From: Clostridiaceae bacterium | Lineage (GTDB): Bacteria; Bacillota; Clostridia; Saccharofermentanales; DTU023 | DNA: 41,253 bases | Assembly (NCBI GenBank): GCA_012800435.1 | Contig: JAAZJH010000041.1 | Span: 1 to 41,253 of the forward strand | Reading direction: 5' to 3' | Part shown: positions 24,201-32,533 of the stretch, in pieces | Layout: every line of letters begins with the position of its first letter | Numbering within the stretch: the first letter of the stretch is position 1 | Made by a program: the position numbers and the translations under genes | Notes under the pieces: model-generated | What the model was told of the DNA's origin: nothing | The model's input: only the letters and a program-made list of their open reading frames with translations | Databases searched by the model: none

Positions 24201-25559
24201 TTATGAACGAAACAACAATGACGCCTTCATAAGCTGTATCGCCGCTTCGGGATACGTTCGCGCCATAACTCCGCAAGAAGCCATGACATAGTTATGATCT
24301 ATCATAACATCTGCGGAAGACGGCGGGTAGAGCTTTTCCGCCGGCGCCTCATTGAGCAAACGGCGCAACATCTCCTCCGCTGTTGGAAGCCGTGTCAGCG
24401 CGCCGCCGGTTGCCAATACGGTGTTCACCGCGCTAAGATCTCGTCCGCGTAATGTTTGGACACGACCGCGCGGCGTATAGTGTTCAACGAGCTGACCGGC
24501 GTGCCTCGTAAGCGCTTCACGACCGCATGCGTAGACCAGAGGCAGTATAAGCTGTGTCTCTTTCTCCGTACACGGCATATTCGGTATTTTTTCAATTTCT
24601 TGCTCATATGTCGGAGAAAGTGTACTGCGCTCACGATACGTCATCGCACCTATCACTTGCGCTCGATTCAGGAAAACACCGAGATCTCCTTCAACACTTC
24701 GCTTTGAGAACGGCTCCGGTGACGTCGTTATCGGTCGGAATCGTTCGCTTCCCCATGTCACCGAATGGACATCTGTCGTGGCGCCTCCAACATCCAGTAC
24801 AAGAAGATCGCCCAGCACTTCATAAAGATGCTCCGCCATGGCCATCACCGCTCCCGGCGTCGGCATGATCGACCCCGTCACCATATCGCGGATGCGCTTC
24901 ATGCCGGGCGCTTCCACAATATGCGACTCAAATACCGATTGAATGACCTCTCTCGCCGGCGCTACGTTGAGCTCGTCGAGTGTCGGGTATACGTTTTGTG
25001 CTATATAAAGCGGTGTTCCAAACCGTTCGGCAAGACGACGAATGTCGTCGTGGTTGTCAATGTTGCCGGCGTAGAGAATCGGCACATTAGGCAGAGCTTT
25101 AGCAAGCATCTCGAAATTGAAAAGCGCTGTTGCGCGTTCACCGTGGTCAACGCCGCCGGAGACCATAATAATGCGCGGTTTAAGCGCGCGGCAACGCTCA
25201 ATGTCGTGAGGACGCAGCTTGCCCGCCGTCACGGCTCGGATCACCGCGCCTGATCCGAGCGCCGCTTCGCGCGCGGCACGCACTGTCATATCGGGAACAA
25301 GGCCATGTACCGTCATCGTAAGACCGCCGGCTGCCGAGCTTGTCGCCAACACATCGGTCACTTCAAGCGAATCCGCCTTGAGCCGCAATTGAAGATCGTC
25401 CTTGGCGCGCTGAAGCCCGATCGTGACGTCGCCGTCCTGAACGGTCGTCGTCGATACGCCCTGACCTAAAAATACAGGTCTTTTACCGCCCAGGTTGTTA
25501 AAAGCATTGACGACGGTCGTCGTGCTCCCGATTTCCGCACAGAGAAGATCAATCTTCAT
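24201..25559 (-). CDS. GlmL/MutL-family reactivating protein of the ornithine aminomutase
   Basis: A 452-residue ASKHA-fold ATPase. The phosphate loop EIGSTTTVVNAF is at about 9-20, and a second nucleotide motif LDVGGATTDVHSV lies near 255-267. Such proteins accompany the adenosylcobalamin-dependent carbon-skeleton and amino mutases (GlmL with glutamate mutase, the MutL homologue in ornithine clusters) and are thought to exchange damaged cobalamin. The gene overlaps the aminomutase gene by 11 bases and has only a weak ribosome binding site of its own, so translation is probably coupled. The name MutL here is unrelated to the DNA mismatch repair protein. Confidence 0.87.
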   Translation of the reverse strand: MKIDLLCAEIGSTTTVVNAFNNLGGKRPVFLGQGVSTTTVQDGDVTIGLQRAKDDLQLRLKADSLEVTDVLATSSAAGGLTMTVHGLVPDMTVRAAREAALGSGAVIRAVTAGKLRPHDIERCRALKPRIIMVSGGVDHGERATALFNFEMLAKALPNVPILYAGNIDNHDDIRRLAERFGTPLYIAQNVYPTLDELNVAPAREVIQSVFESHIVEAPGMKRIRDMVTGSIMPTPGAVMAMAEHLYEVLGDLLVLDVGGATTDVHSVTWGSERFRPITTSPEPFSKRSVEGDLGVFLNRAQVIGAMTYRERSTLSPTYEQEIEKIPNMPCTEKETQLILPLVYACGREALTRHAGQLVEHYTPRGRVQTLRGRDLSAVNTVLATGGALTRLPTAEEMLRRLLNEAPAEKLYPPSSADVMIDHNYVMASCGVMARTYPEAAIQLMKASLLFRS

Positions 25560-28227
25560 AAGCTTGTCCGTCTAGAGCTCTCGCCTGTTTTTTTCGACGC
25601 TGTTTTACGAGGAAGCTAGCGACATCGATACCGCGGGAACCTCGGCCGAATCCGGCGTCCATGCCTGCTTCCACGGCGAGATCATGGTTTACCTGCGTCC
25701 CTCCGCCGACAAGGATCAGCCGTTCGCGCAAACCTTTTTCGATGCAAGTATCCGCCAATCGTTTCATATTCTGATAATGAATATTGTTATGAGAGATGAT
25801 CGTCGAGGCAAGGATAGCGTCAGCGTCCGTCTCTACTGCGGCATCCACGAGTTTATCTACCGGGCAGGACGTGCCCAGATAGTAGTAACGGATTCCGAAA
25901 CCTTCGATACCGCCGTGTTTGATGTCTAAAATTTCTTTCAATCCGACAGAATGTTCATCCTCACCGATTGTCGCGGCAACTACTGTCATCGGCAGCGCCT
26001 GAATTTCATCACGAATCTCTTGTTCCGTTAGTGTATCCGGCACTTCCGGTATTTCAAGCTTGTTAAGATCAATGTCAAAATCGACCTTCCCCTTCATCTC
26101 GATGTACGTTCCTTCTGCTGGATGCATGACTTGGCTATGGATAACTTCGCAATCGATAAGGTTCAGTTTTTCGCCGAGTGCCAATGCGGCCGCTTCCGCA
26201 TGACGAAGATCGCACGGAAAAAACATCGTCAGAACGATGACGCCGTCCGACAAAAATTCGACTTCAGGACGAACAAGGTTCGGGTGATCGAAATACTTCT
26301 GCTTTTCTTCAATGCGGCGATTCACGTTGTCTTCCGGGTCGAGTTCATCAATAAACACAATTTTTGAAGGATCTTCGAACGTATCCCCGCCGATCGCGTC
26401 TGACGCGTTTCGAAAAGCGGAAGGCACGTGGTTTACGCCGAAATGTACGGATACCGGCGCAAAATAATCATCGGCGCGCAGGTACAACGTTCCGTTACCG
26501 ACACCGCCCTCCGGTTCTCGGCTGATGCCGTCTCCTTTACGATCAGGGTAGTAGCCGCTGTCTACAAAAAAGCCCTGCTCTACGGCATTAAAATAACCGC
26601 CGACATCGATCATTTCTTCCATAAAAAGGATGGCGCGTTCTTTGAGCTCGCGTACTTGTTGCCCCAATGGACCCTCGCGTTTCACATCGACCATATCTCT
26701 AAAACCATCCATGCCGTTCAATGCCTGTCGCGCCGTGTTGACAGCATTGATATTGAAGTAATGCCACGGCACATTACGCCCTTCATCCGGCGTAATCGTC
26801 GATTGAATATCGGCAGAAGTCAGTCTTGAAATAACCATGTTTAACGTGTGGGTCACCGTCGCTTCACGCGTTTCCGACTCCATATATTTAGTATTCTGCT
26901 GCGCGCGGATTTTGTACTCACGAAATAAATCGCGGAGCGCGACAGCATACGGCAAATCCAGTCGCATACATGGAGCCGGCGGCGCCGTCGGAGGCACACT
27001 GGAAAGCGCGATATTGTCTTTATCAATGCCGCATTTGACTGAAAACATCGTATTGATAGCGTGCTGAACCATGAGCTCGGGCATGACTTTCCACGCGTCC
27101 ATGGCAGTGGCGTTCGCATTGTGCGCGCCGTCAATCTGAAGCATGCCGCCCGCGGCGATGATGGCTTTGCTCTCACACGCGTCTACAAAACTGCGTTTCA
27201 TGTTGATGTTGCGGTAAAGCACGTTGTACTGCGGATCCTGATGGACACCGGAGACGCCTTCCTCATAAAACATGACCGCGATTTCCGGACCGGCCACACC
27301 GGAGACGTACGAGTGATAATTGATCGGACGACCGACTTCATCTTCGATGAGATCAAGTGCTCGCCGCGTGGCACGGCACTGCTTCCTCGTCACGGGAATC
27401 CCGCCGATCCCTTGTGTCGTGCCTTCAAGGAGTGAATCGATATGCGACTGACCCGCCGTACGAATCACCATGATGTGATCGGCGCCGTTCCATGCCGCCA
27501 TGCGCATCCGTCGGATATCGTCTTCAAACCGACCCGATGCTATCTCTGTCGTGATCACACAATCGGGCTGCGGATCGATCGATCCGAAACCGCGGCTTCC
27601 CGGAAGCGGCACGGAGCGTTCCAGCGGTTCGGACGTTTCATGGTATTCAAAATCTCCGACCCGGCGCGGCACGCCTCTCCCTTTTCGCCAATGCCATGGA
27701 CGGCGAGGCGATTGATAATCTGAAAGCCCGTCAAGGATTTTTCGAATATCGAGGCGCTCATCAGGTTCTAGGGAAAGAGCATTCTCCCTTGCCGGCTCTA
27801 CGGGTTGTCGCTTAGTACGACATGTCGCTACAGACGATATGTCTGTCATATCTTCTTCACAGACATTCATCAGCGTGATCGCGTCATGAATGAGTTCTCC
27901 TCTTGCAAGCGCCTCTCCTGCCTCGTGCAGAGTAATATCTTTCGCATTAGCCAGTTTCCAGACGACATGGCCTGCCCCATGCGGCATCAGATCATACGCC
28001 ATCACTTGATCGACAATCTCTTTAGCCTCACTGCTTGAAAACCCCATTCTTAGCAGTATACTGCGCTCAATGGACGGTGTTGTATACTTCCGTCCAAGTT
28101 CGATTAGGGGATTTACAATCTTTTCTGCAAGTTGCCAAAAATAATCAAAAAGCGCTTCCTCCGATAACGGAGTAAGATGTCGGCGCCGTTGTTCAAAGGA
28201 TGTTGTTCGTCCAAGGGTCGCATTCAT
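25549..28227 (-). CDS. oraE: D-ornithine 4,5-aminomutase, fused OraS-OraE
   Basis: An 892-residue protein that joins both subunits of the B12- and PLP-dependent aminomutase. Residues about 10-122 match OraS (FEQRRRHL, TPSIERSILLRMGFSS, GAGHVVWKLA), which is normally a separate protein of about 120 residues. A linker of about 28 residues (123-150) leads to the full OraE part (151-892). In OraE the cobalamin motif DEHSVG has axial His759, and Lys770 in DIKHGG lies 11 residues later, the spacing known for the PLP Lys of the Clostridium sticklandii enzyme. The enzyme turns D-ornithine into 2,4-diaminopentanoate. The start at 28227 (GGAG 9 bases away) is preferred over the GTG at 28242. Confidence 0.93.
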   Translation of the reverse strand: MNATLGRTTSFEQRRRHLTPLSEEALFDYFWQLAEKIVNPLIELGRKYTTPSIERSILLRMGFSSSEAKEIVDQVMAYDLMPHGAGHVVWKLANAKDITLHEAGEALARGELIHDAITLMNVCEEDMTDISSVATCRTKRQPVEPARENALSLEPDERLDIRKILDGLSDYQSPRRPWHWRKGRGVPRRVGDFEYHETSEPLERSVPLPGSRGFGSIDPQPDCVITTEIASGRFEDDIRRMRMAAWNGADHIMVIRTAGQSHIDSLLEGTTQGIGGIPVTRKQCRATRRALDLIEDEVGRPINYHSYVSGVAGPEIAVMFYEEGVSGVHQDPQYNVLYRNINMKRSFVDACESKAIIAAGGMLQIDGAHNANATAMDAWKVMPELMVQHAINTMFSVKCGIDKDNIALSSVPPTAPPAPCMRLDLPYAVALRDLFREYKIRAQQNTKYMESETREATVTHTLNMVISRLTSADIQSTITPDEGRNVPWHYFNINAVNTARQALNGMDGFRDMVDVKREGPLGQQVRELKERAILFMEEMIDVGGYFNAVEQGFFVDSGYYPDRKGDGISREPEGGVGNGTLYLRADDYFAPVSVHFGVNHVPSAFRNASDAIGGDTFEDPSKIVFIDELDPEDNVNRRIEEKQKYFDHPNLVRPEVEFLSDGVIVLTMFFPCDLRHAEAAALALGEKLNLIDCEVIHSQVMHPAEGTYIEMKGKVDFDIDLNKLEIPEVPDTLTEQEIRDEIQALPMTVVAATIGEDEHSVGLKEILDIKHGGIEGFGIRYYYLGTSCPVDKLVDAAVETDADAILASTIISHNNIHYQNMKRLADTCIEKGLRERLILVGGGTQVNHDLAVEAGMDAGFGRGSRGIDVASFLVKQRRKKQARALDGQAYED

Positions 28228-28305
28228 GTCGATCATCTCCACTCTCTTTGATGTTCATCGATGTTCATCTGTTCTTAATGGGCTTGTAAGGCGTCGGCTT
28301 ACGAT

Positions 28306-29706
28306 CTATTGAAGCGTTTTAAGAAGCGCTTCCGTCTCTTTAATACCAAGATTAATTTCGGTAGCCATATAGGCCATTTCATCGTTTGAGAACGAACGGC
28401 GGTCACCCGCGATATTACGCAGCGCAGATCGACGAAGGCGCGTTAGATCAACATCGCGAACACGAAACATGTCCGGATGTGCCGGAATGACGATCGACTC
28501 TCCCGGCACTTCATCTTCAGGATCTCCGACGATGACGTCAATGCCGTTTCGCTTCGCGAAAGCAAGTTGCGACATCGGATGTTTGCCGGCTCCCGTGTAC
28601 TCTGTCTCCTGAACGACGATCATAGCCTCTTCGGGAAGTTCGCGAGCAAGCGCGAAAGCTCCGGCAAGCGATGTGTTTCCCGCTGGGCCGCGCTCGAGAC
28701 CCTCTAAAGACGCGAGCATCTCCGTCGTATAAAAAACTTCACCTTGCTTGACAAGTAAGTAGCGATCCATGTAACGCAATGAACGCGCTGCGTTGCGCGG
28801 CACATCACTTCGATCGGGCAGTGTCGCAAACGGGATACCAAATCCCGTGTGGCCGGTCGTAAATGACTTTCTGTTAAAGTCGCCGTCGGAAGCCATTGAA
28901 AGACCGGAAAGATCGACACTTACCGCCGCTATCTTGACGTCCGGACATCCTGCCTTCATGATGCCTCGCGCTGTTCCTGTCAGATTACCTCCTCCGGCAT
29001 GTGTTGCAAGAACCCAATCCGGAGGCCGGTCGTAGCGTTCTTTACATTGCTCAGCCAATTCATATCCCAGCGTTTCAATCCCCGTGATTGCTGACGGCGT
29101 GTATAGCGACGCGTTGTAAAAGCCCGTCTCTTCCAGAAGGCGAAGTGTGTAGTAAAAAAGTTCCGGTCCAACGGTAAGCTGAACCACTTCTGCACCGAAC
29201 GCCTCACATTTTCGCTGTTTTTCCAGAATCTCAGGCTGTCCGACGAGACGGCTATCATAGCACTCCTGAAGAACAATGCATTTCAATCCGAGACGTGCCG
29301 CCATACTGGCAACGGCAGCGCCGTAATTGCCGGATGTCGCGGCAATTACGCCCTTGTAGTTCTTTCGTTTCGCATCGTAGCAAGACAGCGCGGCGCGACG
29401 CGCCTTGAAACTGCCTGACGGATTACAGGCTTCATCTTTGACCAAAATGCGAGCGCCGAAACCCGGTTTTGAAAGCTTTCTTACCAGTTCTGTGATGTTG
29501 CGAAGTTCAAGAAGAGGCGTGTCGCCGACACCGAGATCGCGTTGAATAGCGACCACCTCCTCGATAGAAAGGCCGACATCGTTCATCATAGCGTCGTAGT
29601 CAAAGTCTACACCGGATCGCTCGTACTTAGAAAAATCCAAAGCAAGCGATGTTTGCATGATCTCGTTCTGTCGCGCCATAACCGCGTCATAGGAATGATC
29701 AGACAT
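28306..29706 (-). CDS. ortB: 2-amino-4-oxopentanoate thiolase, beta (PLP) subunit
   Basis: A 466-residue fold-type II PLP enzyme, related to threonine synthase. Lys101 in NPSGSFKARRA binds PLP and SGNYGA (about 125-130) is the phosphate-contact loop. In the clostridial pathway OrtAB cleaves 2-amino-4-oxopentanoate with CoA to acetyl-CoA and alanine. The ATG at 29706 has GGAGGTGAAGAGC before it; an upstream in-frame ATG would add 24 unlikely residues. It overlaps the ord-ortA fusion by 8 bases, so its partner OrtA is translated just before it. Confidence 0.9.
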   Translation of the reverse strand: MSDHSYDAVMARQNEIMQTSLALDFSKYERSGVDFDYDAMMNDVGLSIEEVVAIQRDLGVGDTPLLELRNITELVRKLSKPGFGARILVKDEACNPSGSFKARRAALSCYDAKRKNYKGVIAATSGNYGAAVASMAARLGLKCIVLQECYDSRLVGQPEILEKQRKCEAFGAEVVQLTVGPELFYYTLRLLEETGFYNASLYTPSAITGIETLGYELAEQCKERYDRPPDWVLATHAGGGNLTGTARGIMKAGCPDVKIAAVSVDLSGLSMASDGDFNRKSFTTGHTGFGIPFATLPDRSDVPRNAARSLRYMDRYLLVKQGEVFYTTEMLASLEGLERGPAGNTSLAGAFALARELPEEAMIVVQETEYTGAGKHPMSQLAFAKRNGIDVIVGDPEDEVPGESIVIPAHPDMFRVRDVDLTRLRRSALRNIAGDRRSFSNDEMAYMATEINLGIKETEALLKTLQ

Positions 29707-31069
29707 GCTCTTCACCTCCGAACAAGATCTCACGCACCTGTCGGTGTACCGCCCGCAATTCAGGTGAAACTTCGCCAAAATCGTACTGAGGAGAAATCGG
29801 ACGCGATGTCAACGTCCCGCGAATCGTACGTCCCGTCAAGGTCTTGATCCTTACTTCATCGCCCACATCTGCTCGCTCGTCTAAAAGATGACCCTTCGTA
29901 AGCGCAATCAGCGGAACACGCTGTGTATCTTCAGGCACTTGATGTACACGATTGCCTGAGCGGATGATGATTTCCGAAACGATCACTTCATCGCCTTTTT
30001 TTCTCCGTTTCTTATCGCCGCGTTTAAGTTCGTCAGCGAAACTTCCAAGAATCGCGCGAGGCACCGGAAGATCCAACATAGAACGTAAACCGGGTTGTGC
30101 TTTGAGGACATGCGGTATCATGTTGACTACCATCGCTATCGTGCCTATGCCTCCGGGCGTCTCCGGCACGATAGAGACGTTAATGTCATAACCGTCTGCG
30201 TGAATCGTCAAATAATCACCTGTCTTATCGCCTCCTTTCTCCGGAAGGATCTGCTGTGGATGATCAAGATGAATGAACGTATGACCGTCCGGCGTGCGCC
30301 CGAAAGCCTGCTGACGAATACCGGCGACTTCTCCGGCTTTCGCTTCACCATGCGGCGCTTTTCGATCTGCAGAAGTATAGATTGCCTCTCGTGTCTGCTC
30401 GATGTCGTCTATTTGAACGCCCATGCCGGAAGAGATCATCCCGATGGATTCCGGAAATCCGACATGTCCCGCAAGCTCACCGAGAGCCATTTTCTCCTGA
30501 AAAGCGCTTTTCGTAAGGCCGACGCCTTGCTCCTCCATTACGGCTCGACCAAAAGGTGACAGGTCATTCACACGTCGCGCTTCAATAGAACGCACGTCTC
30601 GACACGTGCCGGTCAGAGCGAGAATCAAATAGTCGAGGACAAAGCCGGGATTGATGCCAGTGCCAAGCACCGCGACACCGCGTGTTTTCGCTTTGTTATC
30701 AATCCGTTCGGCAAGATCCGGGTGTTGTGCCCACGGCCAAGCCATCTCTTCCGCCGTCGAAATCACCGGAACGCCGCGATCAAGACAGAACATGATCTTG
30801 TCCAATTGTGTGGCAACAAAAGAATCAGTTGAAAGGATCGCGATATCGCAACGATCTTTGCAAATCACATCTTCAATTTTATCGGTGATAATCACCGGCT
30901 CGCGCTCACCTCGTTCGATCCCCAGATACCGGTAGGCTTCTTTGCCTATAAGCAGATCGTTCACATCACAGACGCCTGACAAACGAAGACCTTTTTTGGA
31001 AGCGATCATGTGCCCAATCCCACTTCCCATGGCGCCAAAACCCCACAGGGCAACACGAATGTCTTTCAT
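29699..31069 (-). CDS. ord: 2,4-diaminopentanoate dehydrogenase fused to thiolase alpha subunit (Ord-OrtA)
   Basis: A 456-residue protein; Ord alone is usually about 340-350. Residues 1 to about 350 form the dehydrogenase, with the Rossmann motif GFGAMGSG (10-17) and family segments STAEEMAWPW and GTGINPGFVLD. Residues about 358-456 match OrtA, normally a separate protein of about 100 residues: HQVPEDTQRVPL, GDEVRIKTLTGR, PQYDFGEVSPEL and QVREILFGGEE. Ord oxidises diaminopentanoate to 2-amino-4-oxopentanoate with NAD(P) and releases ammonia; OrtA pairs with OrtB. It is the first gene of the operon. The ribosome binding site AAGGGGGGAAG lies just before the ATG at 31069. No clear promoter is seen upstream. 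Confidence 0.92.
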   Translation of the reverse strand: MKDIRVALWGFGAMGSGIGHMIASKKGLRLSGVCDVNDLLIGKEAYRYLGIERGEREPVIITDKIEDVICKDRCDIAILSTDSFVATQLDKIMFCLDRGVPVISTAEEMAWPWAQHPDLAERIDNKAKTRGVAVLGTGINPGFVLDYLILALTGTCRDVRSIEARRVNDLSPFGRAVMEEQGVGLTKSAFQEKMALGELAGHVGFPESIGMISSGMGVQIDDIEQTREAIYTSADRKAPHGEAKAGEVAGIRQQAFGRTPDGHTFIHLDHPQQILPEKGGDKTGDYLTIHADGYDINVSIVPETPGGIGTIAMVVNMIPHVLKAQPGLRSMLDLPVPRAILGSFADELKRGDKKRRKKGDEVIVSEIIIRSGNRVHQVPEDTQRVPLIALTKGHLLDERADVGDEVRIKTLTGRTIRGTLTSRPISPQYDFGEVSPELRAVHRQVREILFGGEEHV

Positions 31070-31208
31070 CTTCCCCCCTTTTTCGAGGCGACAAACACCG
31101 GCCTTTTTTGATCCGTGCTTGTCAACAACTTTATTCTATGTGTATAGACAGCTCCAACGTTCGAAAATTATCAAATACTCATCTTAGACGCTCGTCGTTT
31201 GTTTTTAC

Positions 31209-31243
31209 ATAAAAAAGTGCCGGCTCGAGGTGAGGCGGCACTT
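31209..31243 (-). terminator. Terminator of the arcA-arcC region
   Basis: On the minus strand AAGTGCCG and CGGCACTT form a perfect 8-bp stem with a 13-base loop, followed by a T run. It ends transcription coming from carbamate kinase, 18 bases after its stop, so the ornithine operon needs its own promoter between 31070 and 31208. Confidence 0.82.
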
Positions 31244-31260
31244 GAGTATGTTCTGTTCTT

Positions 31261-32184
31261 TTACAGTCGGATTCGCGTTCCTGTTAACCCTTTGATGCCA
31301 TCTCCCGCTTTTTCCAACGAGGTAATTAAGGACATGCGTTTCGGATCTTTTTCCGCAAAAGCGATGCACGCCTCCACTTTCGGCAGCATGGAGCCCGCAG
31401 AGAAATGACCTTCTTTTAAGTATTGCTTCATTTCATCGACTGTACAGTCATCGAGCCATTTTTCGTTTGGCTTATTGAAATTGATCGCGACCTTATCCAC
31501 TTCAGTCAGTATCACGAGAATATCGGCATCAATTTGATCGGCTTCACAAAGTGCGCCGAAGTCTTTGTCAATGACGGCATCGACGCCGACGAGCTGATCA
31601 CCAACGCGCATCACAGGAATCCCGCCTCCTCCGGTATTGATGACGATGACACCCGCCTCAAGCAAAGGAGGAATAACGTCGCTTTCTACGATTTCTTGAG
31701 GTATCGGCGACGGTACAACGCGGCGATAGCCGCGGCCCGCATCCTCCATAAAAACCCAACCCGTTTCGGCCGCGATTTCATCCGCCTTTTCTTTGGAATA
31801 AAAAAGTCCAACCGGCTTCGTCGGATTCTTGAAAGCCGGGTCATTCTTATCAACGATCGACTGTGTGACCAAGGAAACGACAGGACGGAAAATGCCGCGA
31901 GAGTTCAATTCATCACGCACCGCTTGCTGAAGGTTATAGCCGATATATCCTTGGCTCATCGCGCCGCATTCAGGGAAAGGCATCTCAGGAAGATCGCTCG
32001 AGTCGAACGCGAGCTTGATAATTCCGACCTGAGGCCCATTACCGTGTGTAAGGACGACTTCATGCCCCTGCTCAATCAGATCAACGATCGGCTTAGCGCT
32101 TTCACGCACTATTTCGCGCTGTTCGGCCGCTGTTTTACCTAATGCGTTCCCGCCCAGTGCGACGACAATTCTCTTTTTTTCCAT
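31261..32184 (-). CDS. arcC: Carbamate kinase
   Basis: A 307-residue kinase of the amino-acid kinase family. GGNALGK lies near 10-16, THGNGPQVG near 46-54, and the late pattern AGSMLPKVEA is typical of ArcC. It makes ATP from carbamoyl phosphate and ADP, the energy-yielding step of the arginine deiminase pathway. GGGAGGTAGG lies upstream of the ATG. It is separated from arcA by 349 bases, and no ornithine carbamoyltransferase gene lies between them, so the pathway is completed elsewhere in the genome. Confidence 0.95.
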   Translation of the reverse strand: MEKKRIVVALGGNALGKTAAEQREIVRESAKPIVDLIEQGHEVVLTHGNGPQVGIIKLAFDSSDLPEMPFPECGAMSQGYIGYNLQQAVRDELNSRGIFRPVVSLVTQSIVDKNDPAFKNPTKPVGLFYSKEKADEIAAETGWVFMEDAGRGYRRVVPSPIPQEIVESDVIPPLLEAGVIVINTGGGGIPVMRVGDQLVGVDAVIDKDFGALCEADQIDADILVILTEVDKVAINFNKPNEKWLDDCTVDEMKQYLKEGHFSAGSMLPKVEACIAFAEKDPKRMSLITSLEKAGDGIKGLTGTRIRL

Positions 32185-32533
32185 TTGTTTTACCTACCTC
32201 CCGTAATGGTTGTGATGATCAGTTGATCATAAGATCAGCGTGTAATCCGCTATAGACACACGTTGTAATAGTATAACTTTAACGACCGATCGTTGCCACC
32301 ATAACAGATAAACAATACCGCTTCATCAAATATCAGTTTAAAGACAGATTAAAGCAAGCAATTTGAAATGTGGATTGTCCGTTTATTTGCCATTCGGCAA
32401 TCGGGTGTCCACAGTCTAAAAAGCTAAAACTTCACATCAATAGCTTTCTCCGAAGATGTCGACAAGACTATGACGTTTGAGTTATATATCAAAAATATCC
32501 GCCATGGATATCGATATCGCTAAAAGTGTTGTG
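32185..32533. other. Intergenic region between arcA and arcC
   Basis: This region holds no gene. On the minus strand TATACT (about 32269-32274) with a weak TGGCAA 17 bases upstream could be a promoter for arcC. A short stem ATATCC/GGATAT (32495-32511), followed by a T run on the minus strand, may end arcA transcripts. Clustered TGATCA sequences at 32216-32230 have no clear role. Confidence 0.4.

Noticed and set aside
31070-31208. TTGACA upstream of ord as its promoter
   Set aside because: The -35 box has no acceptable -10 box at 16-18 bases; other pairings in the gap have poor spacing, so the promoter is left unassigned.
31423-32142. Plus-strand ORF of 239 codons
   Set aside because: It lies wholly antisense to carbamate kinase, which has all family motifs; the ORF arises from codon bias of the real gene.
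32216-32230. Clustered TGATCA sites upstream of carbamate kinase
   Set aside because: Six-base palindromes this close can occur by chance in AT-rich leaders, and no matching set is seen elsewhere in the window.
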